Source of the DNA: Lunularia cruciata | Lineage: Eukaryota; Streptophyta; Marchantiopsida; Lunulariales; Lunulariaceae | Assembly (NCBI GenBank): GCA_948567375.1 | Contig: CAOYZS010000005.1 | Span: forward strand, 806,001 to 870,000 | DNA: 64,000 nucleotides | Direction: 5' to 3' | Shown here: positions 10,970 to 22,270 of the stretch, piece after piece | Numbering within the stretch: the first letter of the stretch is position 1 | Layout: each line of letters starts with the position of its first letter | Position numbers and translations under genes: made by a program | The notes under the pieces: generated by a model | What the model was told of the DNA's origin: nothing | The model's database searches: none | The model's input: the letters and a program-made list of their open reading frames with translations, nothing else

Positions 10970-11017
10970 CAGACCCGAAGGAGGACAGACCCGAAGGAGG
11001 ACAGACCCGGAGGAGGA
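10970..11017 (+). repeat. 16-bp tandem repeat, three units
   Basis: Three consecutive copies of cagacccgaaggagga, the third with one change (ccgg for ccga). Related but less regular units occur at the start of LTR-1 (about 130-160), so the array belongs to the short LTR lineage's upstream region and may be regulatory or simply slippage-prone. Confidence 0.7.
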
Positions 11018-11538
11018 ATGAAGGTTACAAGTCAGGAATACAGCGGGGGCCATATCTCAGTTACCACAAGTCCAAATCATGCGTGTTGTATCTCATTGGA
11101 AGCGTCTTGTTTAGGGCTTTCCATTGCCACCAAAATCGCAGAGTTTGGAGGTTTGTACAAGAAGGAACACATATTTGAAGTTTCTGGAGTAAATGTTCTT
11201 CGGGTTGGTGTCTTCGGGTCTACAAGACTTCGGACTTCGGACTTCGGGTTTACATGACTTCAGGTCTAAAGACTTTGCCTCAAGACAAATATGATTCATT
11301 CCAAGGTAGTCGGACCACGGAGTGTAGTGAAGGTGACTTTGGGAGTCTTGCCAAAGGCATTAGAGGAAGTTAGAGTAAGGAAAGAAGATATTTAGGATAC
11401 CCATGACTTTAATTTCAGTTCAGATTGAAGATGGAAGAGAAATTGAAATAGAAATAGCAGTAGTGAATGAATCGGAAGTGCAAGATCAGACTGTAAGTGT
11501 CTTTGGGTCAGTAACATGAGTGATTAGGGGAAAGTGAG

Positions 11539-11848
11539 TTGCAAATTGAAGGTGTAGATAGTGTACCCATGCTTTCAATTACAATTTTTGATGAGGACAT
11601 AATAGAATTAGCAAAGGAATTGATAGTAGTTAGACCCAAAGTTGCAGAAGTAAGAGTGCAGGTGTCTTCGGATTTGACATTTGACACTTTAGAGAAGAGT
11701 GGGTCGGGAGATAGAGATTTGGAAGGCTTAACTATGATGAGAATTGTAGATCAAAGTGAAGAAGTAGTAGAGTAGTAGGAAGTAAAGTTTTGGGTTTGAA
11801 AGCCGAAGAAGAAGTAGACATCGGATCGGATTAGTAACCGATTTGAGA
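11539..11848 (+). pseudogene. C-terminal segment of the LTR protein (LTR-6)
   Basis: The frame 11539-11775 matches the C-terminal acidic segment of LTR-1 and LTR-18 (VDSVPMLSITIFDED, VQVSSDLTFDTLEKSG). A TAG at 11773 and a deletion remove the next residues, then the family ending appears in another frame (VDIGSD, stop at about 11837). Same family segment as in LTR-1; here clearly inactive. Confidence 0.55.
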
Positions 11849-12629
11849 TTTGAATAGGCAAATATGAAGAGGTGCATTGTCATTTTGGATCTATAGGTTT
11901 GTATAGTCATAAGGAAGAGGTACATTAGGAAGATAATTGTCGATTGCTTTACTACTTAAGAGTGGCATTCGAAGTCTTATGTTGTTTAGTGCTCATTATT
12001 TTTGAGAATAGATAAAGCGAAGTGTTGTGAAGTAGTGCTCATCGCTTGAGCTTGATTCCGAGTACCAGCTTTGCAATTGTGTTTGTGAGTGTGTGGAGAA
12101 TTTTGAAGTGCAAGTCAGTGTGCTTGTTGGATGTTGGATCCCGCAACCTTGATCTCCATTCTGTGTGTTTGATCTTGAGTGAAGTGCAATCAGAGCAATG
12201 CCTTGACAGATCTGAGAGGAATTGTAGTGTTGGTAGTATTCTGCATTTGCAAGTGCAGTGCAATGTTGATGTGAAGCAATTTCAATCAAGGAAGTTGTGC
12301 CTTCAATGGAGGGGTGGAACACAACTCTGAGGCAAAGTCATTTTGCAGTGAAGTGTTGTTTTCGGGAGAGCCTGAATCATCACAATCAAGATTGTTTGGA
12401 AAGAATTGATGGAGTTGTGATTAAGGAGTGTGAAATTCATGACAAGACTGAGAATCAGTGCTTATTACTCTCTTCTGGGTGTGGTTTCTACTTGAGAGAT
12501 TAAAGACAACCATGAAGAACTACGTGTTACTATTTGACTTTGTATTTGGACATTTCTGACTCGTATCTCTGCGAGAACAAACTTTACTTACCCGATTACA
12601 ACAAAAGTGATATTTGCCAGGTTGTCACA

Positions 12630-12720
12630 TTGACACAAACATTCAATTTGTTGGATACTCAATTTCAAATTTAGCTATGTATTCTTCCACTTCTAAGATA
12701 TGTATCCCAAGCAATGGTGC
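12630..12720. other. 91-bp spacer between LTR-6 and LTR-7
   Basis: Short AT-rich segment, starting ttgacacaaacattc, not part of the LTR family. It might be the last piece of a retrotransposon interior between two LTRs, or ordinary target DNA. No polypurine tract is visible before LTR-7. Confidence 0.35.
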
Positions 12721-13105
12721 TATGGTACCCTCATTTTTGATTTTGTTTGTTTTGTTAAAGTTTTGAAGAAGAATTGTATTGAGGAAGCCAAATTATGAAG
12801 GAAAGAATGGACTTATGTGTCTTTATAGTAAACCCAAAGATGTCTACCTTGGGTTAGGAACCAAAAGTACTTGGATGGGGTTACAAAGAGACAAATCCAA
12901 AGAAGATCATCTTTGGACCAGGAAGCAAAAGCCAATACAAAGATGGTGTAACAACCTCTTTATGTGTCAGGTTGGGCAAGAAATTACACTTCAAGAAACG
13001 GCAGAGGCAAGAGAAGAATACCTTGACAATGATAGGAAACCAACATGCAAAAGAAGTGGGGGTTGATTTGGAAATTGATTGAAGAATGAATACACTTTGG
13101 GGTAC

Positions 13106-13112
13106 TATAAAA
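13106..13112 (+). promoter_or_regulatory. TATA box of LTR-7
   Basis: TATAAAA in the context ggtactataaaattgtg, at the same place relative to the gene start as in LTR-11. Likely Pol II promoter of the LTR. Confidence 0.6.
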
Positions 13113-13133
13113 TTGTGATTGTGCAGGGGGAAA

Positions 13134-15110
13134 TCAAATATATCAAATAGACATCATGTTCCTCTGAGTAGTTCTCCTCCAATAATGTGTGTCAAGAAGC
13201 CAATTGAGAGTGAAATTTTCTAAAGTCCAAAAGGGGTTAGAGTGTCACGTCTAGTAGAGGCAATAGTCTTCCAGTGCCAAAGAACCAATGAGTAAATCAT
13301 AGCAAAGAAGACTAAGAATGCACTCACAATGAGGAGTTTTGCAATTTTGGAGATTAGATGTCATAGCTAGGATCAAGGTCTTTAATAGACTTCGGATTAC
13401 ATTCCTAGCATGGAATTGGAATTTCAGTTTTCCAAGCATCATGGCAGAGATAGCTGCTAGTAATTTTGAGGTAGGCCCCAAAGTCGAGGGGAAGAGAGGA
13501 AATCCGGCTTGATGGACTGAGTTGAATTGGAGGTTAGTATTGGGGAGGGAAGCAAGAGAGGCAATTGGGATCACCTTCTATCAAAAGTGTGATGCTATAA
13601 AGGAGACCGTGGAAATCAGAAACTCAGCTTCACCCCGTGTACTAACAAAAGTTACAAAGTGGATTCCTATCGGGATCCAATCAAGTAGAGCATTGTGGAG
13701 TGATCATAGGCATGTTCAAGCCCAAAAGAGCAACATACTTGAACATGCAATAAGCATTTTTCTTCCACCAAATGTTTGCAAGAGTGAAGGTGAACTGGGC
13801 AAAGTGCTTCCACTAGCAAACAAAGCAGATCATCATCAATTTGAGAACCAATTTGCCTTCACATTACTTTGCACTATTTGCAACACACTTCTACTTTGGA
13901 TTAAATTTGCTGACAATGGAGGAGAGGCAACACATGGTGTCACATTTCCATCGTAATCTTTGACGAGAAGCAGATGAAGAGAAGCAGCAATACATGTTAC
14001 AATTATGAGCCAGCGATGACCACTTCATCAGAACAGGACAAAGGGATATATGTCCAAAGACAAAGAAGCAGACAAAATCCAAAGATGCATTGCCCCAGCC
14101 ACAATGCAAGACCCAAAGACCCAATCTGTGAGGTTAGAAGGCGGTGAAGGCTTCTTCTGAGTCTCCTTCTCTGGACTCTCTCTCTCCTTCAAACTTTGTC
14201 TTCAATGGAGGAGAGAGTCTCCTTTAGACTTTGTCTCCAACGGAGGAGAGAGTCACACTACAAAGTAAGGAATCCAAAAGTGAGAGTGATAGTAAAGAGG
14301 AAGTTCAGCAATTGACTGAAGTGGAAGAAGATGAGGCATTTCATGCGGTAATTGATTGTATGGAGGGAGGAGATAACCCTTACTTAGAATGGCCATGGAG
14401 GAGATGGATGCAGAGCCAAAGAAGGGAGGCAGAGCCAAGAAGTCAATAATAGTTGAACCTATAGGTCCAAGCTGAGTTTGTAAGGAAGAAGTAAGCTCAG
14501 AGGTAGTGTCATTGGAGGTATGAGGATCCAGACTTAGGGGAAATGCTTTGGTGGAATAAGCAAAGCACAAAGATGAAGAAGGCTTTGATGGGATGAAGTA
14601 GTTAATGCAAATTGTGACTCCATTGTTGGAGTTGCTGAATATGCAAAAGAAGGTAATCCTACAAGATCATATGAAGGTGAAGAATGAGGTGCAGGTGGTG
14701 AAGTATCTACTGGATGAAGTGAAGACATTGAAGGAGAGTATAATCCAAAGAGAAGAAGAAGCTGACAAACTTTGGGTAGATATAGTCTTGAAGAAGAAGA
14801 CTTTAGAGAACTTGCAAGAGAGTTTTGAGAAGTGAGGAAGAGAGATGCCCAGTCAAGCCAGAGAGTTGAAAGAGCAGACGACGTTACCGGCAAAGATGAA
14901 AGAGCAGGTAAGTGAAGTTTGCATTAAAAGTATTCATTTGAAGGTGATGGAGGCTATGATGGAGCAGGAGTTAGAGAGCATGAAGAAGAGTGAGGCAAGG
15001 AAGGATCAAGCATGGCAAAGAGAGATGGCAATCCAACATCAAGAGGAGGAAAGATTGCGAGGCTTGGTCACAAGTGCTCAGTATGCGGAGGAGAAGAAGA
15101 TGCTTGTTGT
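13134..15110 (+). pseudogene. LTR-7 gene, N-terminal part (broken)
   Basis: The expected start codon is no longer recognisable; the frame can be followed from SIMAEIAASN near 13437. WRLVLGREAREAIGITFYQK (13522 on) is clear, then frameshifts carry the conserved block through several frames to about 14010, including NTLLLW-type shadows of ATHFYFGLN. The acidic segment lies at 14231-14449 and the coiled coil at 14605-15105, broken by a TGA at 14833. LTR-8 interrupts it after EEKKML. Confidence 0.6.
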
Positions 15111-15496
15111 TGTTGTACCCACATTTTTTGGTTTTTTTGAAATGGAGAAGAAGAAGTGTATAGAGAAGTCGGATTGCACCTGGATGGCCAAAGAAGGTGA
15201 AGAAAAGAGTCTTTGGGATTAAACCCGAGGTAATGTGGCTTTGGGTCATAAGGCAAAGTACTCAGACTTGCCTTGTCAGCATACAACCCAAAGTAAGAAG
15301 TCTTCGTATCAGGGGGAGCTCAACCCAAGGCAAAGACAGTGTAACAACTTTTCCTTGGGGCGATAAATTCAAGAAGGGACCATTCAAAAACAGGCGGTCA
15401 TACGTGTGAAGTACACTTGACAGTGACAGGCGCATGCAAGAGGTGTGATTTCTCGGTAGAAACTCAAATTGAAGAGAGACAAAGAAGGTGCAACTC

Positions 15497-15504
15497 TATA
15501 AAAA
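15497..15504 (+). promoter_or_regulatory. TATA box of LTR-8
   Basis: TATAAAAA in the context caactctataaaaattggg, 27 bp before the gene's ATG at 15524. Start-site spacing this short implies a very short 5' leader, or that translation starts at a downstream ATG. Confidence 0.6.
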
Positions 15505-15523
15505 TTGGGCTAACAATGAAGCA

Positions 15524-15761
15524 ATGTTGAGCAATTTTCCTTTGCTGTTGAGGAGTCATCCTATAGGACGACTCCTCAACGTGATCCGATGATGACCCTA
15601 AACCCAAGGAAAGGTATGGTAGTGATTGCATCATCGGAAGAAGACTCGGAAGGCGAAGCAGAGTGCAAGTCCAAAGACTTGGAACACGAGGAAGAACCTG
15701 AGCTCATGCTACAAAGTGGGGATACAAGTAGTGATAGTGATAAAGGTGCGGAGATGACAGT
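15524..15761 (+). pseudogene. LTR-8 gene, 5' fragment with internal deletion
   Basis: Opens MLSNFPLLLRSHPIGR, the family N terminus, then deletes the whole conserved domain and continues in the acidic middle (KGMVVIASSEEDSEGEAECK and following). A TGA occurs at the deletion joint, so the fragment is non-functional. Interrupted at 15762 by LTR-9. Confidence 0.65.
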
Positions 15762-16536
15762 TGTGACAACCCGGCAAATATCACTTTTGAGGTAATCGGT
15801 CAGAAATGAGTCAGAAATGTCTAAATATAGAGTCAAACAATAACAATTGCAGTTCTTCTTGGTTGCATCTTTAATCTCTCAGGTAGAAACTACACCCAAA
15901 AGAGAGTAACAAGCACTAACTCGGAGTCTTGTCACAAATTCACACTCCTTCATCACAACTCCATCAATTCTTTCCAAACAATCTTGATTGTGATGATTCA
16001 GGCTCTCTCAAAAATGGCACTTCACTGCAAAATGACTTTGCCTCAAAATTGTGTTCTATCCCTTGACTGAAGGCACAACTTCCTCAATCAAAATTGCTTC
16101 ACATAAACACTACGCTACACTCACAAATACAGAATAGTACCAACACTACAATTCCTCTCAAATCTGTCAAGGCATTGCTTTGATTGCACTTCACTCAAGA
16201 TCAAACACATAGAATGAAGATCAAGGCTGCGGAATCCAACATCCAACAAGCACACTGACTAGCACTTCAAATTTCTCCACATACTCACAAGCATAGAAAC
16301 AAAGTTGATACTCGGAATCAAGCTTAAATGATGAGCACTACTTCACAACACTTTGCTTTATCTATTCTCTGAATAATGAGCACTAAACAACATAAGACTA
16401 CAAATCCACTCTTAAGTAGTGAAACAATTGACAATTATCTTCCTAATGTACCTCTTCCTTATGACTCTATAAACCTACAGATCCAAAATGACAATGCACC
16501 TCTTCATATCTGCCTATTCAAATCTCAAATCGGTTA

Positions 16537-19111
16537 CTAATCCAATCCGATGTCTACTTCTTCTTCGGCTTTCAAACCCCATCTTGAAGTAACTCTACTT
16601 CCTACTACTCTGTCCTTGGGTTTCACAACTCCTACATCTTCTAACAGATCTAACAATTCTCTTTCCTGGTCTGACATTTCACTAGTGGGTAATCTATCTA
16701 ACTCTTTATCTACTGGCCCACTCTTCTCTAATGTCTCTAATGGTAACTCCAAAGACATTTGCACTCCTACTTAATCTACTTTGGGTTTGGCTCTAACATC
16801 TTTCCAAAGTTTATCTATCTCCAACTTTACCAAATCTAATCTAATCATGATATTGTCTTCTATTTCTAATATTTTCCTATGTACACGAGTTCTGAGACTA
16901 ATTAATAACGCATTCAAATCTGTATCCTTTGCATGTCTCCTCCTCGTCTCCTACACCAACAACTTCAACTCGTGCAGCTCTTGCACCAACAACTTCAACA
17001 CTGGCCTCTATACTCAGCATCGCATTCATCCTGATTACGATCTCCTTCAATGGCTCCAATCTCATCTTCCGTTCATGCTCCCGATCTGCAAGCCAATCTT
17101 TCCTATACATTGCCAATTCTGCCTCAAACTTGGCTTTCACATTTTCCTTCTCCTTCTCCTTCTGCACAATCTTCTCCTCCTGATTACGAAGTAACTCTCG
17201 TAATCTCTCTTCTTCCCTATATCTCACTATCAACTCCCCTTGCCACAATTTCTTCTTCTCTTCTACACTCTCTATCACACTCTATCGAGCTCTTGTTCCT
17301 TCTCTGCTACCCTTGCCATGGCATGGATAATTTCTAGTCTTGAATCAGCAAACTGCTGCTTCAAGATTTCATACTCTGCTACTTGTCTCTCCCTTGCTAT
17401 GTCACTCTTCTTCACAAGTTCTTCTCGATACCTCACCTCTCTCTTCAAGTTCTCAATAACTTGACATTGCACTACAACATCCCCTCCCAGTACTTCCCTT
17501 TCCTCCTTGCCTCGGATTATACTCTTCTTTAACTCCAAGTTCTCTTCTTCTAGTCTTGCTAATACCTACAACACAGTCTTCACCTCCGGACACTTCGACT
17601 ACATCTCTTTCTTCTTGTGCTCTAACTTCACTAACAATGGGCACACAATTTCTTGCAGGTACTCCACTCCATCACTCACAACTACTTCAACATGCAGAGT
17701 GACCTCCTTGTTTACCTCTTCTTCTCCCAATACTCGCCTTCTTCTCTACAATCATTGTATCGGAATAAACGCTTCACTTCCTGAACTAGCATTCTCCTCT
17801 CCCCTTGCCTTGCTCAGACCCACTTCACACTTTGCCTTACGTCTTGACCAAACTTCCTTTTGAAGCATAATCTTCTTCTCCTCCGGCTCGAGTACTTTGT
17901 CCTCCAACTTTGTGTTATTTTCTTCCTCAAGCTCCACCCAAACTTCTTCTTCTTCTGCAGTAGGTATCGACATCATCTCCCCACCTTCATCACTATCGCT
18001 ACTCGTATCCCCACTTTGTAGCGTAAGCTCAGGTTCTTCCTCATGTTCCAAGTCTTTGGACTTGCACTCGGCTTCACCTTCTGAGTCTTCTTTTGATGAT
18101 GCAATCACCACCATACCTTTCCTTGAGTTTCCTCTCTTGGCCTTCCGAGGTCTCGTCTTCTCTACATCTTCACCTTCTCCTTGTTGACTCCGCTTCTTCG
18201 ACTTCGAAGTACTCACTTCTACCTTTGCACTCTTGCCTATCTGCGCATAGTACTCATCAGTGCTTTGGATTTGAAGAATATATTGTTGCTCCTCCGCGTC
18301 GACTTTGCTTCTCAAGTCGGGATGAAAGTGAGACACCATTTTGTTGCGCTCTGCCGAATTGAGCAAATTCAACCCGAGGTAGAAATGTGCTGCAAATGGC
18401 ATGATGTAGTGTGGAGGTGACTTATCCCACAAATTCCACACCATCTGCCTCGTCCTCCCATGGAAGCACCTCGCCCAATTGATAGGTTCTCCTGCAAACA
18501 TCTTATGGAAGAACACCACTTGGTGTTTCATCACATAAGTCGTCCTCTCCGGCTTTAGGATTGCCATGAGAGCACTCATAATCCCTCTCTTCATCGGATC
18601 TTTGTAACACTCGACCTTATACCCATTCTTTGTTCTCTTCAAAGAGAAGGCATCCCTCACTTCTTGGGTTTCTTTGGCTACCTCTCCCTTCCCCAAGAAC
18701 GTGGCACCCTACTCCGTGCCTGCCTCTCTTCCAAGCACCAATCTCCAATCCAACTCTGTCCAATGAGCCAGATTTCCTCTCTTCCCCTCTTCCTTGGGGC
18801 CATCAAGACATTTACTCTTGATTATCTTGGTCATGAAATCCAATTCCAGTTATCCAGTTCCACGCCAAGAATGTGATCCAAAGTTGGCTCAAAACTTCAA
18901 TTCTTGCGATCACATCTAACCTCCAAATTGCATGATTTCTCACTATCAATTTGGAGTTCTTCTTTCCTCCTCCCATCTTTCCTACTTCCTCACTATCTCT
19001 AGATTTAACTCTCTCAAATTCTCCTCTACACACTAGCACGTCTTCCACTCTACTTCCCTTCTCACGATCTCCTACAAGACAACTCCTCAAAAGCAAAGGA
19101 AAATTGCTGAA
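16537..19111 (-). pseudogene. LTR-9 gene, nearly full length
   Basis: The usual start codon is ATT instead of ATG (about 19111); the first ATG in frame is at 19096 (MLLRS). A frameshift after FLAWNW moves the frame; the long open stretch 18696-17752 (314 codons) then carries GKGEVAKETQEVRDAFSLKR, the whole conserved block (NGYKVECY to FYLGLN), the SKSKKRSQQ basic patch and the acidic segment. Stops break the coiled coil (17644-16898), and the C terminus ends VDIGLD at 16537. Together with LTR-5 it gives the best view of the protein: conserved domain, acidic middle, coiled coil, acidic tail. Confidence 0.7.
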
Positions 19112-19133
19112 AATTGCTTCATTGTTAGCCTAA

Positions 19134-19141
19134 TTTTTATA
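19134..19141 (-). promoter_or_regulatory. TATA box of LTR-9
   Basis: On the minus strand, TATAAAAA in the context gactctataaaaattagg, matching the plus-strand copies, just before the position of the lost start codon. Confidence 0.6.
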
Positions 19142-19525
19142 GAGTCGTGCCTTCTTTGTCTCTCTTCAATTTGAGTTTCTACCGAGAAATCACACCTCTT
19201 GCACGCGCCTGTCACTGTCAATTGTACTTCACGTGAAGGACCGCCGGTTTTGAACAATCCCTTCTTGAATTTCTTGCCCCGAAGAAAGGTTGTTACATTG
19301 TCTTTGCCTCGGGTTGAGCTCCCCTCGATATGAAGACTTCTAACTTTGGGTCGTATGCTGACAAGGCAAGTTTGAGTACTTTGCCTTATGGCCCGAAGCT
19401 ACGTTACCTTGGGTTTCATCCCAGAGACTCTTTTCTTTGCCTTCTTTGGCCATATAGGTGCAATCCAACTTCTCTATACACTTCTTCTTCTTCATTCCGA
19501 AAAAACAAAAAATGTGGGTACCACA

Positions 19526-20886
19526 ACGTTGGTACCGGCAGAAGAAGAAGAAGTTCGGGTGGAGCTCGAGGAAGAGAATAACATGAAGTTGAAGGACGAG
19601 GTACCCGAGCCAGAGGAGAAGAAGATTACAATTTAGAGGGGAGTTCGATTGAGGCGCAAGGCAAAGTGTGAAGTGGGTCTAAGCAAGGCAAGGGAAGAGG
19701 AGAATGCTAGTTTGGGAAGTGAAGCATCTATTCCGATACGACGACTATAGAGAAGAAGGTGAGTATCGGGAGAAGAAGAGGTAAAGAAGGATATTACTCC
19801 GCAAGTTGAAGTAGTTGTGAGTGATGGAGTGGAGTACCTATGAGAAATTGTGTGCCCGTTGTTAGTGAAGCTAGAGCACAAGAAGAAAGAGATGCAGTCG
19901 AAGTGTCCGGAGGTGAAGACTGTGTTGCAGGTATTAGCAAGACTGGAAGAAGAGAACTCGGAATTGAAGAAGAGTATAATCTGAGGTGAGGAGGAAAGGG
20001 AAATACTAAGAGTGGATGCAGTAGTGCAGAGTCAAGCTATTGAGAACTTGAAGAGAGAAGCAAGGTATTGAGAGGAACTTGTGAAGAAGAGCGACATAGC
20101 AAGGGAGAGACAAGTAGCAGAGTACAAAATCTTGAAGTAGTAGTTTGCTAATTCAAGACTAGAAATTATCCATGCTATGGCGAGGGTAGCAGAGAAGGAA
20201 CAAGAGCTTGATAGAGTGATGGAGAGTGTAGAAGAGAAGAAGCAACTGTGGCAACGGGAGTTGACAGTGAGATATAGAGAAGAAGAAGGAACCTGTGAAA
20301 GCCGAGTAAGAGGTAGAGTTGGCAATGTACAGGGAAGATTGGCTTGCAGATCGGGAGCGTGAACGGAAGATGAGATTGGAGCCATTGAAGGAGATCGTAA
20401 TCAGGATGAATGTGATGTTGAGTACAGAGGCCAGTGTTCGTATTGAAGACACGAGATTGCACGAGTTGAAGTTGTTGGTGCAGGAGACGAGGAGGAGACA
20501 TGCAAAGGATATAGATTTGAATGCATTATTAATTAGTCTCAGAACTTGTGTAGATAGGAAAATATTAGAAATAGAAGACAATATCACGATTAGATTAGAT
20601 TTGGTAAAGTTGGAGATAGATAAACTTCAGAAAGATGTTAGAGCCAAACCCAAAGTAGAAGTGTAGATGTCTTTGTAGTTACCATTAGAGACATTAGAGA
20701 AGAGTGGGTCAGAAGATAAGGAGTTAGATAGATTACCCACCAGTGAAATATCAGATCAGGAAAGAGAATTGTTAGATCTGGTAGAAGATGTAGGAGTTAT
20801 GAAACCCGAGGACAATATTAGGAAGTAAAGTTACTTCGGCATGGGGTTTGAAAGCCGAGGAAGAAGTAGACATCGGATCGGATTAA
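19526..20886 (+). pseudogene. LTR-8 gene, C-terminal part (broken)
   Basis: Coding resumes in the acidic region, passes the phrase RRRVSGEEEVK, a coiled coil with stops (19900-20460), the clean stretch 20319-20666 (RLHELKLLVQETRRRHAKD), and ends VDIGSD-TAA at 20886. The many TAG/TGA codons are at positions that are Gln, Trp or Arg in sister copies, the pattern expected from C-to-T decay. Confidence 0.65.
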
Positions 20887-21681
20887 TAACCAAGTTGAGA
20901 TTTGAATAGGTAGATATGAAGAGGTGCATTGTCATTTTGGATCTGCAGGTTTGTAGAGTCATAAGGAAGAGGTATATTAGGAAGATAACTGTCGATTGCT
21001 TCACTATTTAAGCGTGGCATTTGTAGTCTTATGTTGTTCAGTGCTCATTATTTCTGAGAATAGAAAAAGTGAAGTGTTGTGAAGTAGTGCTTGTTGCTTA
21101 AGCTTGATTCCGAGTATCAACTTTGTGTTTGTGTTTGTGAGTGTGTGAAAAATTTTGAAGTGCAAGTCAATGTGCTTGGTGGATGTTGGATTCCGCAGCC
21201 TTGATCTTCATTCTGTGTGTTTGATCCTGAGTGAAGTGCAATCGGAGCAATGCCTTGACAGATCTGAGAGGAATTGTAGTGTTGGTAGTATTCTGCATTT
21301 GTGAGTGCAGCACAGAGTTGATGTGAAGCAATTTTGATCGAGGAAGTTGTGCCTTCAGTGGAGGGGTGGAACACAATTCTGAGGTAAAGTTGTTTTGCAG
21401 TGAAGTGTCATTTTTGGGAGAGCCTGAATCATCACAATCATGATTGTTTGGAAAGAATTAATGGAGTTGTGATTAAGGAGTGCTAATTTGTGACAAGACT
21501 AAGAATCAGTGCTTGTTACTCTCTTTTGGGTGTAGTTTCTACCTGAGAGATTAAAGACGCAACCAAGAAGAACTGCAATTGTTACTTTGCTTTGTATTTG
21601 ACCAATTCTGACTTGTATCTCTGCAGGAACGAACTTTACTTACCTGATTACCTCAAAAGTGATATTTTCCGGGTTGTCACA

Positions 21682-22270
21682 ATTGTTGAGTACAAAGACA
21701 AGTTGAAGATGTATAAAGAAGAGTTGAGGGCAGAACGACCTCAAGGGTATGCATCAGAGTCAATAGGAGAAGTTGTTGGAAAATATGGGCAATGCTAAGC
21801 ATGGAGTCTAAAGAAAGATTGGAGGAAGCAAGGCTGCACAAATTGAAATTGCTTGTACAAGAAACTCGAAAGAGGAGAGAAAAAGACATAGAAATGAACA
21901 CTCTATTGATTTGTCTAAGGGAGCAAGTAGATAAGATGATAATTGAAGTAGGAGACAATGTAAGTCTTAGATTAGATTGAGTGAACTTAGAGTTAGAGAG
22001 GCTTAGGAGTAGTGTGAAGGGGGAGAAGAAGTCTGAAGTTGCAGAAGTAGAAGTGAAGGTGTCTTAAGAGTTATTACGTGAGACATTAGAGAAGAGTGGG
22101 TCAAAAGATAAAGAGTTAGATAGATTACCCATGAGTGAAATTGTAGTTTAGAGTAAACAAGTGTAGAGATAGCAAAGGAATTAGCAGAATCAGATGGACC
22201 TGAAGAAGGAGAAATGATAGGGAGATCATTGGGTTTGGAAACCAAAGAAGTAGACATCAGATTGGAGTAG
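21682..22270 (+). pseudogene. LTR-7 gene, C-terminal end
   Basis: Picks up at VEYKDKLKMYKEELRAE and continues through RLHKLKLLVQETRKRREKD (21792-21980) to a stop at 22270 after VDIRLE. Frameshifts at about 22060 and 22150. It completes the gene interrupted at 15110. Confidence 0.6.

Larger units (their letters stand above)
10760..12629 (+). mobile_element. LTR-6, complete short-lineage LTR
   Basis: A complete 1870-bp unit from TGTGGTACCCACA (10760) to AGGTTGTCACA (12629). Flanking 5-mers are TTGAT (10755-10759) and TTGAC (12630-12634), a duplication with one mismatch. Compared with the long LTRs it lacks the conserved domain and coiled coil but retains the last 100 or so codons (about 11400-11845) and the full 3' tail. 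Its 5' half instead holds a purine-rich segment with repeated acccgaagg units. LTR-1 and LTR-18 share this architecture, so it is a separate lineage rather than a one-off deletion. Confidence 0.82.
15762..19525 (-). mobile_element. LTR-9, complete giant LTR nested in LTR-8
   Basis: A complete minus-strand unit of 3764 bp. Start TGTGGTACCCACA at 19525, end GCCGGGTTGTCACA at 15762. Flanking 5-mers are ACAGT (15757-15761) and ACGTT (19526-19530), only three of five matching, so the target duplication is degraded. Removal rejoins the acidic region of LTR-8 in a way that matches the uninterrupted LTR-13 sequence. It is the innermost layer of a three-deep nest and very close in sequence to LTR-5 and LTR-13. 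Confidence 0.82.
15111..21681 (+). mobile_element. LTR-8, giant LTR nested in LTR-7 and split by LTR-9
   Basis: The unit starts TGTTGTACCCACA at 15111, inserted in the coiled-coil region of LTR-7, and ends GGGTTGTCACA at 21681. Flanking 5-mers are GTTGT (15106-15110) and ATTGT (21682-21686), one mismatch. It has a TATA box at 15497, a gene start at 15524, and an internal deletion that joins codon 22 or so directly to the acidic middle region (15589 on). Minus-strand LTR-9 interrupts at 15762-19525; coding then continues to 20886 and the 3' tail to 21681. Confidence 0.8.

Noticed and set aside
10823-11257. 144-codon ORF at the start of LTR-6
   Set aside because: No matching frame is preserved in LTR-1 or LTR-18, composition reflects the purine-rich repeats, and no domain is recognised.
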